37,989 nucleotides of DNA, taken from Acidimicrobiaceae bacterium. GTDB taxonomy: Bacteria > Actinomycetota > Acidimicrobiia > Acidimicrobiales > RAAP-2. Position 1 is the stretch's first letter. Each line of letters starts with the position of its first letter. Under the pieces are notes generated by a model, which was not told where the DNA came from, ran no database searches, and saw nothing but the letters and a program-made list of their open reading frames with translations. A program made the translations under genes and the position numbers. Where the stretch lies: the NCBI GenBank assembly GCA_947456095.1, contig CANGPX010000006.1, positions 1 through 37,989 on the forward strand, in the 5' to 3' direction. Positions 9,487 to 18,055 of the stretch are shown here, one piece after another.

Positions 9487-10017
9487 CTACTGCGTGATGA
9501 GTTTAGGCAGGGCAACGAGACCAGTTCGGTGGAGTTGGTCAACGGTGTAGCCCGACAACAATTCTTGGAAGGCATTGATCTTGTCGGGGTGATCCGCCAA
9601 CATGACCGTAATCTCCCCCGCACCTGCGTCAACAACTTCAGCGTCGAAGTTTGCGCACAGGCTGATGGCGGTTGCCATTTGATCCGTTGGCACAGTAATT
9701 GAGGCGAGCAACAACTCTCGTTCCACCACTTGGTGTTCATTGACGTGACTGATTTCAACCACATTGATGAGCTTGTCGAGCTGATTGACAATTTGCTCGA
9801 GTGGAGCTGACGCTGCGTCAACCACAATCGTGATGCGGCTGAACCGGTGGCTGTCATCAGTTGGGGCAACCGCGAGCGAAAAGATGTTGAATCCTCGGCG
9901 TGAGAAGAGTCCAGCCACCCGGCTGAGCACTCCCGCTTTGTTCTCAACGAGCACCGACAGCACGTGGTGACGCTTCTCCTCTGCTGGGAGTTCATGGTCA
10001 ACGGCTTCTGGGGTCAT
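9487..10017 (-). CDS. ilvN: Acetolactate synthase small subunit
   Basis: ACT domain HVLSVLVENKAGVLSRVAGLFSRRGFNI; 4-nt overlap with ilvB. Confidence 0.95.
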   Translation of the reverse strand: MTPEAVDHELPAEEKRHHVLSVLVENKAGVLSRVAGLFSRRGFNIFSLAVAPTDDSHRFSRITIVVDAASAPLEQIVNQLDKLINVVEISHVNEHQVVERELLLASITVPTDQMATAISLCANFDAEVVDAGAGEITVMLADHPDKINAFQELLSGYTVDQLHRTGLVALPKLITQ

Positions 10018-11732
10018 GAGTGCAACCTTTGGCTCGGGTGAACGAGGACCTCGTCATTGGTGGCGCCAGCAGGCACCATGGGGAACACCTTTTCTGATGC
10101 ATCGGTGCGGAAGTCAATGACGACGGGACGGTCATCAATCGAATTTGCCCGCTCAATTGCCGAGGCAACATCGGCTGGGTCGTCGACCCGAATGCCAACA
10201 CAACCCATCGCTTCAGCCCACTGCACGTAGTTCGGAAGATCTGGCGACAAGTAGACCTCGCTGTAGCGCTCTTCGTAGAACATCTCTTGCCATTGGCGAA
10301 CCATGCCGAGATAGGCGTTGTTCAAGATCGCCACCTTGATGGGTATGCCTTCAGCCCGTGCGGTCACGAGTTCTTGGGCCGTCATCTGGAAGCAACCATC
10401 ACCATCAATGGCCCACACCGTGCGGTCAGGTCGGCCGACTTTGGCGCCAATGGCTGAAGGCACCGCGAAGCCCATGGTGCCAGCTCCACCGGAGTTGATC
10501 CACGTCCGGGGTTCTTCAAACTGCCAGTACTGACTTGCCCACATTTGATGCTGGCCGACACCCGAAGCCACAATCGTGCCTGCTGGGGCCAAAGCATTCA
10601 GCGTCTCAACCACCATTTGTGGCTTGAGCAGTCCATTGCCGTCGATCGGGTCATAGGCAAGTGGGTGTTTTGCCTGATAGCCATGCAGTTCGTCCCACCA
10701 CGCACGCAAATCACTTGGGGTAACCGACGCTGCAGCTTCAGCCAACGCTGGCACTGCTTCACTGGCATTGGCCACAATGGACAAGTCTGGTCGGCGAACT
10801 TTGCCGTGCTCAGCACGATCGACGTCTAAGTGAATGATCTTGGCCACTGGAGCAAAGCCGTCCAACTTGCCGGTCACCCGGTCATCAAAGCGAGCCCCAA
10901 GCGACACGAGAAGATCAGCACGCTGGATTGCCATGATTGCGGTGTAGTGGCCGTGCATTCCTGGCATACCAAGATGTTGTGGGTGCGTGTCAGGAAATGC
11001 GCCACGTGCCATCAAGGTGGTCACTACTGGAACACCCAGTCGTTCAGCAAGTGCTCGAAGGGCAGCGGACGCGTTGCCTTGCAAGACGCCACCACCGACG
11101 TAGAGCACTGGGCGCTTCGCTTCAAGGATCATGGCAATGGCTTGGGCGATGACTTCATGGTCGACGCCTTTTGTTGGACGATAGCCAGGCAGGTCAAGGT
11201 CAGCTTCAGTTGCTGGTCCGTTCCAAGTCATCATTGACTGAGCCACGTCTTTTGGCACGTCAATGAGCACAGGGCCAGGGCGACCCGTTGTGGCCACATG
11301 AAAAGCTTCCGCCACAATTCGGGGAAGGTCATTGGCATCGGTCACGAGCCAGTTGTGCTTCGTGATTCCTGATGTCACACCAGTGATGTCACATTCTTGG
11401 AAGGCGTCGGTGCCAATCGCTGCTCGACTCACCTGCCCAGAAACCACCACAAGCGGCGTTGAGTCCATGTAGGCATTGGCAAGCGGCGTGACGATATTGG
11501 TCGCTCCTGGACCTGAGGTGACCATGGCCACACCAGGTCGACCCGTTGCCAAGGCATAGCCTTCAGCCATGTGCCCTGCACCTTGTTCGTGGCGAACGAG
11601 GATGTGGCGAATCGACGAATCGAGAATCGGGTCGTAGACCGGCAGAATGGCTCCGCCAGGCAAGCCGAAAATAACATCGGTGCCTTGTTCTTCGAGTGAC
11701 TTGATGAGTGCTTGTGCTCCGGTGATTTCCAT
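10014..11732 (-). CDS. ilvB: Acetolactate synthase large subunit
   Basis: ITGAQALIKSLEEQGTDVIFGLPGGAILPVYD; TPP motif GDGCFQMTAQELVTA...NNAYLGMVRQWQ. Confidence 0.96.
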   Translation of the reverse strand: MEITGAQALIKSLEEQGTDVIFGLPGGAILPVYDPILDSSIRHILVRHEQGAGHMAEGYALATGRPGVAMVTSGPGATNIVTPLANAYMDSTPLVVVSGQVSRAAIGTDAFQECDITGVTSGITKHNWLVTDANDLPRIVAEAFHVATTGRPGPVLIDVPKDVAQSMMTWNGPATEADLDLPGYRPTKGVDHEVIAQAIAMILEAKRPVLYVGGGVLQGNASAALRALAERLGVPVVTTLMARGAFPDTHPQHLGMPGMHGHYTAIMAIQRADLLVSLGARFDDRVTGKLDGFAPVAKIIHLDVDRAEHGKVRRPDLSIVANASEAVPALAEAAASVTPSDLRAWWDELHGYQAKHPLAYDPIDGNGLLKPQMVVETLNALAPAGTIVASGVGQHQMWASQYWQFEEPRTWINSGGAGTMGFAVPSAIGAKVGRPDRTVWAIDGDGCFQMTAQELVTARAEGIPIKVAILNNAYLGMVRQWQEMFYEERYSEVYLSPDLPNYVQWAEAMGCVGIRVDDPADVASAIERANSIDDRPVVIDFRTDASEKVFPMVPAGATNDEVLVHPSQRLHS

Positions 11733-11771
11733 GGTGCTCCGAGTTGGGGATCTTAGGCCGAGAAAACAAAA

Positions 11772-11791
11772 GACCTCCCATTTGGGAGGTC
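11772..11791 (-). terminator. Rho-independent attenuator terminator upstream of ilvB
   Basis: Stem GACCTCCCA/TGGGAGGTC, followed by TTTTGTTTT on the minus strand. Confidence 0.85.
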
Positions 11792-11818
11792 AAGGCGCGA
11801 CGAAGAGGTGCCGTCGCG

Positions 11819-11857
11819 CTATCGAACTACTACCTCAAAGTCAGTGGTCTTGCTCAC
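11819..11857 (-). CDS. Leader peptide MSKTTDFEVVVR*
   Basis: GTG AGC AAG ACC ACT GAC TTT GAG GTA GTA GTT CGA TAG; three consecutive Val codons before the stem. Confidence 0.8.
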   Translation of the reverse strand: MSKTTDFEVVVR

Positions 11858-11895
11858 GAGTCCATTCTGCCACGCGAACTCCCCCCATGGCAACC

Positions 11896-13836
11896 TCATT
11901 GGTTTTCTTTCCCTTCCAAGAGATTGTTCACGCACGTTGCCGCAACCGCAGCTGAGCGTCGATGACTGAGCGCGCAAGCATCTACCGCCGCTTCGGTCTG
12001 CGACGTCACCTGTGGGTACGAGTGTTGTCTCAGGTTGCTCCACACCATCACCCGGTGATCAGTTACCGGCAAACTTCCCGTCAGCGCCACCATGGTGGCA
12101 GCCACGTAGCCAGCATTGAAGGACTTAGTCAAAATCACGATGTTGTCGACACCACGATGGCCAAGTGCTGCTTGGATCAGGCGAAGTTCTTTCAGCGTCG
12201 GCGCAGCAAGAGTTCCACGAAGAGTTTCTGCTTCAAGAAGGAAGGTGTCGAGTGCTTGCCGCTTACCAGTGAACGAGGACTGTCCATTGGCGTCGGGGAT
12301 GATTGCGTAACCACCGACCGTTTTGAACGGGAACTGCTCCATTGCTTCAAACAACAGTGATGAATAGGTTGGGTAAACCAGCACGGTATGCGAACTTGGA
12401 ATGAGATGGGACCGATGCGCAAACCACCACGGTTCATGCACAGACTCGGCGGGAAGTGCCGAATAGGTCAAGCCAATTGGCACAAGTGCGGCAATGAAGA
12501 CCGCTACGAGGCCAGCACTCGCGAGGTTGCGAAGTGTTGGGGTTTTGTCCAGAAGTCGCGTTGCCATGTGCGCATTCCACGCATCGATTCCCATGGCCAC
12601 CAATACGGCAAGAGCAAGCCCATAAAACACCACAAAGCGAGTCGGCAACATGGCATCAAACAGCGGGAGTCGACTCAGTTGCCGCATGGGCAGCAGGTTC
12701 GCCCAAAGGTTCGTTGAGCCAAACGCTCGTCCAAGTGAAAGCAGCCAGGCAATCACTGCCATGGCAAACATTGACCATGCAAGTACTCGACGCACCAAGA
12801 TCGCCGAAAGTCCCGTGACGACAAGGAGTGCCCATCCGAGATACGCGCCATTCAGATTTCGCCCTGAGCCAGGAGTACTTCCGCCAAAACTCGTTGAAAG
12901 TGAATGCACAATCGCCGACACGCCGTAGTGCGCGTAAGGAACAACTGCCCACGCTGGCCCGGTCACATGTTGTGGGCCGGCCAAGGCAAACCACAGCGGA
13001 TAAGCCAAACAAACCCCGACGACCACGAAAGCGGTGCCTGCGGCCTGACGAAGTGCGGCAAAGGGGAGCGCTGTCGCTTTCGGTCGAACGAAAGCGGCGA
13101 CCAGCAAGGTCGGCAGCGCAATTGCCACGGTCATCGCCAAGACTTCCGTGCCAATGAAGAACTGCACGATGGTCAAAAGACCAATGAGCAGCCCAATGGT
13201 CTTTGGCGTCTTGTTCTTCGTCACGACGAGGTCAAACAGCAGCGCCACCATGAGTGGCGGGTAGATCAGCACCGTCGCCATGAGGTGGCCACCTTGGGCA
13301 GGGCCAACGGTTGCAGGAAGGAAGGCAAAGATTGTGGCGCCAAGTAGTTGACCCGACACCGATCGCGTCAAGACTCGCAAACACAAAAACATCGCATACC
13401 CGCTCGCAACCGGCGCCAACAGCGTCGCCACATTGGCCGTCGCAAGAGGCCCAAGCAACCAGGTCACCGGAGCAGTCACCATGCCAATGGCCAACACAGA
13501 AGTCTGCGAAAGCAGATTGAATCCACCTTGCCCGGCATACATGAGGTCGCTCCAAAATGGCTGCGATGGATGGGTCAACAGATGTGCTGCGTACCCTAAA
13601 AACCACACTTGTTGCGAGGAGTCAATGCGCTGGCCGTGAAACATGCGCGAAGCGAAGTGTCCTCCAACGAACACTTGGTTGAACAACGCAAACGACAGCG
13701 CCGTCAGCCAAATAACCACGCCCACATGCAGCGCAAAAAGCCCTCGGCGAGCACCGAGCCATCGCTTGTTCTTGGTGGCGGTCGCCTCGTCCAAAGCGCC
13801 AAGCGTCGTGACGCCGTTTGGCGCCACCTTGGTCAC
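11896..13836 (-). CDS. Polytopic membrane protein, GT-C/YfhO-like, function unknown
   Basis: 646 aa, many hydrophobic helices; GTG start overlaps the ilvD stop by 1 nt (TAGTG). Confidence 0.75.
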   Translation of the reverse strand: MTKVAPNGVTTLGALDEATATKNKRWLGARRGLFALHVGVVIWLTALSFALFNQVFVGGHFASRMFHGQRIDSSQQVWFLGYAAHLLTHPSQPFWSDLMYAGQGGFNLLSQTSVLAIGMVTAPVTWLLGPLATANVATLLAPVASGYAMFLCLRVLTRSVSGQLLGATIFAFLPATVGPAQGGHLMATVLIYPPLMVALLFDLVVTKNKTPKTIGLLIGLLTIVQFFIGTEVLAMTVAIALPTLLVAAFVRPKATALPFAALRQAAGTAFVVVGVCLAYPLWFALAGPQHVTGPAWAVVPYAHYGVSAIVHSLSTSFGGSTPGSGRNLNGAYLGWALLVVTGLSAILVRRVLAWSMFAMAVIAWLLSLGRAFGSTNLWANLLPMRQLSRLPLFDAMLPTRFVVFYGLALAVLVAMGIDAWNAHMATRLLDKTPTLRNLASAGLVAVFIAALVPIGLTYSALPAESVHEPWWFAHRSHLIPSSHTVLVYPTYSSLLFEAMEQFPFKTVGGYAIIPDANGQSSFTGKRQALDTFLLEAETLRGTLAAPTLKELRLIQAALGHRGVDNIVILTKSFNAGYVAATMVALTGSLPVTDHRVMVWSNLRQHSYPQVTSQTEAAVDACALSHRRSAAVAATCVNNLLEGKENQ

Positions 13837-15527
13837 TATGCCCGGGTAACGGCGCCGAGATCAGCGCCAGTGACGAGCCGGGCAAATTTCGCCAGCACTC
13901 CGGTCTTATACCGAGGTTCGGGGTAGACGAGTACCAAGCGGCGTCGCTCAAGCTCTGCTTCGTCAACGAGCAAGTCAATGGAGTGTGCAGTCACGTCAAT
14001 GACAATGCGGTCTCCGTCGGCCACGAGGCCAATTGGCCCACCGTCAACGGCTTCAGGGGCGACGTGACCAATGCAGAAACCATGGGTTCCTCCACTGAAG
14101 CGGCCATCGGTGACGAGGGCGCAATCCGCGCCGCGGCCCGCACCTTTCATCGCACCAGTCACCGCCAGCATCTCTCGCATTCCGGGACCACCCTTCGGTC
14201 CCTCATAGCGAATCACGAGGACCGTGCCGGGTTCAATTGACCCAGCCAGGATTGCCTCCATTGCTGCGGCTTCACCATCAAAGACTCTTGCAGTGCCATC
14301 AAAGCTCAACGTGTCAATACCCGCAACCTTGACGACTGACCCCTTGGGTGCGAGCGATCCGTGAAGAATGGCGATGCCACCTTGAGCATTGATGGGGTTC
14401 GACAGTTCGTGGACGACGACACCGTCTGGTGCTGGTGGGTTGATCTCGGCCAAGTTCTCGGCCACGGTCTTTCCCGTCACTGTCATGCATGATCCGTCAA
14501 TAAGGCCAGCGTCGAGCAAGACCTTCATGACCACCGGCACGCCGCCAACCGCGTCGAGGTCGACCATGTGGAAACGGCCGTGGGGCTTCGTGTCAGCCAA
14601 GTGGGGAACTTTGGCGGCAATGCGGTTGAAGTCTTCCAAGGTGAGGTCAACTTCAGCTTCGACGGCAATGGCCAAGAGGTGAAGGACGGCATTGGTCGAA
14701 CCACCAAGTGCCATCACAATGGCAATGGCATTTTCAAAGGCGGCCTTGGTCATGATGTCGCGAGGGCGAATGTTTTCGCGCAGCAGGCGAACAACTGCTT
14801 CACCAGCTTGGAACGCGTACTCGTCTCGGCGACCATCAATTGCTGGAGCCGTTGACGATCCAGGTAACGCCATGCCAATGGCTTCGGCAACCGATGCCAT
14901 GGTGTTGGCGGTAAACATGCCCGCACAAGAACCCTCAGACGGGCAAGCGCCGCGCTCAATGAGCGAAAGCTCTTCGTCAGAGAGTCCGCCGACGGCATTG
15001 GCGCCAACGGCTTCAAACACACTGGTGATGTCAAGCGCCTTGCCATCAAGGTGTCCTGGCAGGATCGTTCCGCCATAGGTGAACACACTTGGAAGATTGA
15101 GGCGAGCTTGCGCCATGAGCATCCCGGGAAGCGACTTGTCGCAACCAGCAAAGGTGGCAAGTCCATCAAAGCGCTCAGCGTGCATCACTGTTTCAACACT
15201 GTCGGCAATCACTTCGCGACTGACGAGGCTCGCTCGCATGCCTTCATGTCCCATCGAGATGCCATCGGAAACAGCAATGGTGACGAATTCAAAGGGGTAT
15301 CCCCCAGCGGCACGAACACCCTCTTTGGCCCGCTTTGCCAACCGGTCAAGCGGCAAGTTGCAGGGGGTGACTTCATTCCATGATGAAGCAACGCCTATTT
15401 GGGGCTTGTCCCAGTCATCATCGGTCATACCAACTGCTCGCAGCATCGCTCGTGCTGGTGCTTTTGCTGGTCCGTCGGTGACCTCAAAACTGCGAGGCTT
15501 CATTGGGTTTGGGGTTGGGTTCTCCAC
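13836..15527 (-). CDS. ilvD: Dihydroxy-acid dehydratase
   Basis: [73 protein letters not shown]. Start taken at GTG 15527 with TATGAT 6 nt upstream; the track ORF extends to 15569. Confidence 0.94.
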   Translation of the reverse strand: MENPTPNPMKPRSFEVTDGPAKAPARAMLRAVGMTDDDWDKPQIGVASSWNEVTPCNLPLDRLAKRAKEGVRAAGGYPFEFVTIAVSDGISMGHEGMRASLVSREVIADSVETVMHAERFDGLATFAGCDKSLPGMLMAQARLNLPSVFTYGGTILPGHLDGKALDITSVFEAVGANAVGGLSDEELSLIERGACPSEGSCAGMFTANTMASVAEAIGMALPGSSTAPAIDGRRDEYAFQAGEAVVRLLRENIRPRDIMTKAAFENAIAIVMALGGSTNAVLHLLAIAVEAEVDLTLEDFNRIAAKVPHLADTKPHGRFHMVDLDAVGGVPVVMKVLLDAGLIDGSCMTVTGKTVAENLAEINPPAPDGVVVHELSNPINAQGGIAILHGSLAPKGSVVKVAGIDTLSFDGTARVFDGEAAAMEAILAGSIEPGTVLVIRYEGPKGGPGMREMLAVTGAMKGAGRGADCALVTDGRFSGGTHGFCIGHVAPEAVDGGPIGLVADGDRIVIDVTAHSIDLLVDEAELERRRLVLVYPEPRYKTGVLAKFARLVTGADLGAVTRA

Positions 15528-15580
15528 GTTTCCATCATAGGCACCGCACTCAGAGCAATTTTCAGCCAAATTGACAAGCG

Positions 15581-16804
15581 TCAGCGGCTGAGTGCCAAAG
15601 GCTCTCGCGACCCATGGGTACTCGAGGTCGCCAATCGTTGAGCAGCAATCGCAGCCGCAATCTTCAGCCCTAACTCCAACTCTGCGTGGTTCGTGAGGTG
15701 GACATTGAGATCGGTTCTGTCAAGACCCAAGGAATCCACCGTCGAGGTTCGAGATCTCGTCAAGCTGAAAGCCTCATCTGCTTCGCGTACCGCAGCATCT
15801 CCGAGCGAAAGGTTGACACAAGTATCGATACCACATTTATTCAGGGCCGAAAGGTACTCGATAGAGGCAGAAATTGACTCTTTCACGAGGACCACTGGCG
15901 CTTTTGAAATTGCTGGAACTTCGTGGTTCAGACTTCCGAAAAAGGAAACTAAGGCAGAGAGGTACGCTTCCTTGGTCACGAATTTCATCGCATCACCTTC
16001 CCCCTGATACCAAACAAATCCTTGAAAGAAGTCGACAATTCCATGCTTTGCATCGAGGGCAATATGGTCATTGACCATACGAACAAGATTCACAAAGCCG
16101 CCGTACTTCGACAGGGGTGACCAATTTCCGAGGAGAGTTGAATTCGGAACCGTTACTTTCAAAATGCTCAGTGGTTCATGAAATGCAGCGGAGAGACCCA
16201 GCGCAATCCCAAGTTCTGGTCCAAAGAACTGCACATTTGAAATTCCGCCGGTGATGAGCGGGCTTTCTATTTGTGGCGTGGCAAGAGGGACATAACCAGA
16301 TGAACTTTGGGGTTGAGCGAGGGCAAACAACGATGACCAAGAAAGAGAGACTGCGCCTTTTGGGATCTGAGCGGAAACTTGGTCGACGAGATTTATGCCC
16401 GAACGTTCGTCAATGGCAAATGATGAAGATCCGAATGCATTTGACTGACCAGCAAGCAGCACAACGGTGCGAGTCTGCACGACGCGAGAATATGAAGGTA
16501 GCGAAGTTTTCCCAGCAGAATGGGCTACGACTGCCACTTTCACCGCACCGCTTCTCCCCACCGAAATTCGACACGAGAGCACTTTGACGACACACCCTCC
16601 AGATGACGGGACGGTCGATACCCAATAGGTTGCATCCTTGAGCGAACTCTTCTGCCATTTTGCGACCAACTCACCCGATGGATCCACTGAAACGGAGACC
16701 CGTATGGGTAATGGAGTTGAAACTCCTGCACTTGCATTCACCGAGAGCGCAGGGAACACTGCGAGGCAAGAGAACACCAGAGCAAGGGACCTACGGATTC
16801 TCAT
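15581..16804 (-). CDS. Secreted sialate O-acetylesterase-like (SASA/DUF303, SGNH superfamily) esterase
   Basis: Signal peptide; block I motif [16 protein letters not shown]; internal [13 protein letters not shown]-terminal [11 protein letters not shown]. Confidence 0.75.
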   Translation of the reverse strand: MRIRRSLALVFSCLAVFPALSVNASAGVSTPLPIRVSVSVDPSGELVAKWQKSSLKDATYWVSTVPSSGGCVVKVLSCRISVGRSGAVKVAVVAHSAGKTSLPSYSRVVQTRTVVLLAGQSNAFGSSSFAIDERSGINLVDQVSAQIPKGAVSLSWSSLFALAQPQSSSGYVPLATPQIESPLITGGISNVQFFGPELGIALGLSAAFHEPLSILKVTVPNSTLLGNWSPLSKYGGFVNLVRMVNDHIALDAKHGIVDFFQGFVWYQGEGDAMKFVTKEAYLSALVSFFGSLNHEVPAISKAPVVLVKESISASIEYLSALNKCGIDTCVNLSLGDAAVREADEAFSLTRSRTSTVDSLGLDRTDLNVHLTNHAELELGLKIAAAIAAQRLATSSTHGSREPLALSR

Positions 16805-16995
16805 CTTGAGGCGAGTGTATCGTTCCCGCCAAGGTTCGGGTCCTCGTATACCTCGGGATGGTCCGAGTCCTCATCGGTCATACCAACTGTTCGCAGCATG
16901 GTTCGTGCTGTTGCTTTTGCCAGTCCGTCGCTGACCTCGAAACTCCGAGGCTTCCTGGGGTTGTGAGTAGGGTTTTCTCCGTCGTCAGCATACGA
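16801..16995 (-). pseudogene. Diverged in-frame fragment of the ilvD 5' end
   Basis: Reads [47 protein letters not shown] versus ilv[48 protein letters not shown]; same length, no indels. Confidence 0.85.
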
Positions 16996-17014
16996 CGCTC
17001 ACTGCAGTGCAGTT

Positions 17015-17941
17015 CTACAACAGCGGTTTTATCGCTGCCCCCATCACCGTTGAGAGATAACTGGCATAGATGGCTGAGACATGACTCGAGTCGTAGTCGG
17101 CAATCATTGAACCAATGACTGGGGAACACGTGGTCGAACACAGCCACGGAATGGGGTTCACGAACCCAACTTTGGCTGCTTTGGCTGCAGCTTGTTCACC
17201 AAGATGTGCATCTTGATTTGCCGCAAGGACATTGGTTGGTGACGTCGCACAATCTTGCACCGACGTTGGATGCAGCGCGAGGCACTGCGGCATCACCGCA
17301 TTGAACACCGGCATATCTCCAACAACAATGACCTTCGTCTTCACTGACTTGATGGCACGCAAGGTTGTTCCAAGTGCGGTCGTCCACTGCGCAGTGGTTG
17401 GCTGCGTTGCATTTGGGAGGTAATTCGTCGTTCGCTCGGAGAAGATGACCGCCGCAGGTGGCGTCTTTTTGATGTTCGCCAGTACATTTGCTCGCCAGGA
17501 TGCGCACTTTGTCTGCGGATCTGTTGGTGAAGTCAGAGAAAAGTTTGCCATTGGGCATCCCGGATACCACATGAGATTGAGCCGGTAGCCCGCCTTGGCC
17601 AGACTCGGAACAAGTGCCGGCACCCACATGAGCGCGTGACTATCCCCGGCAAGCAATACCGTCTTTTTTGATTTCAGCATGCCGAAACTACAGGTCGTCT
17701 GCACCACAGGGCAGACGCCCCCGAGGGCATTCAAATTCGACAAAGTCATTGATTGGCTGGCGTCGCCAAGACTTGGCGTTGTCGTCGCGGGAAGTTGCGA
17801 AATATTCACCGACGCCTTGACGAGTGCGGCGACTTGAGCAGCCGTTCCAGGGGCAATGAGTTGATAGGTCGGCGCAGCAGACGCAGACGCACCGCTCAAC
17901 ACCACGGCTCCAGCGATGAGACTTCCCCAAATGCGCTTCAT
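17015..17941 (-). CDS. Secreted SGNH-type hydrolase (similar to the SGNH domain of acyltransferase 3 proteins)
   Basis: Signal peptide MKRIWGSLIAGAVVLSGASASA; VLLAGDSHALMWVPALV (GDSH) and C-terminal DYDSSHVSAIYASYLS. Confidence 0.72.
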   Translation of the reverse strand: MKRIWGSLIAGAVVLSGASASAAPTYQLIAPGTAAQVAALVKASVNISQLPATTTPSLGDASQSMTLSNLNALGGVCPVVQTTCSFGMLKSKKTVLLAGDSHALMWVPALVPSLAKAGYRLNLMWYPGCPMANFSLTSPTDPQTKCASWRANVLANIKKTPPAAVIFSERTTNYLPNATQPTTAQWTTALGTTLRAIKSVKTKVIVVGDMPVFNAVMPQCLALHPTSVQDCATSPTNVLAANQDAHLGEQAAAKAAKVGFVNPIPWLCSTTCSPVIGSMIADYDSSHVSAIYASYLSTVMGAAIKPLL

Positions 17942-18055
17942 GAATTCCCCCTCGCCCACATCGTAGAGCGATCAACGAACGCGAAGAATGGCTTGACCTG
18001 CGGGTTCATCGCACACTCTCAGCCAACAACTTCGACCTCGACAGTGTCGCAGGAA

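Larger units (their letters stand above)
11757..11893 (-). promoter_or_regulatory. ilvB leader: promoter, Val-rich leader peptide, stem and attenuator
   Basis: TTGCCA(11888-11893)-18-CAGAAT(11864-11869)-6-GTG; stem GCGCGACG/CGTCGCGC (11795-11819); terminator GACCTCCCAAATGGGAGGTC then TTTTGTTTTC on the minus strand. Confidence 0.85.

Noticed and set aside
11819-12043. 74-aa minus ORF as a real protein
   Set aside because: Upstream part overlaps the membrane-protein gene; only the last 12 codons (MSKTTDFEVVVR) fit as a leader peptide.
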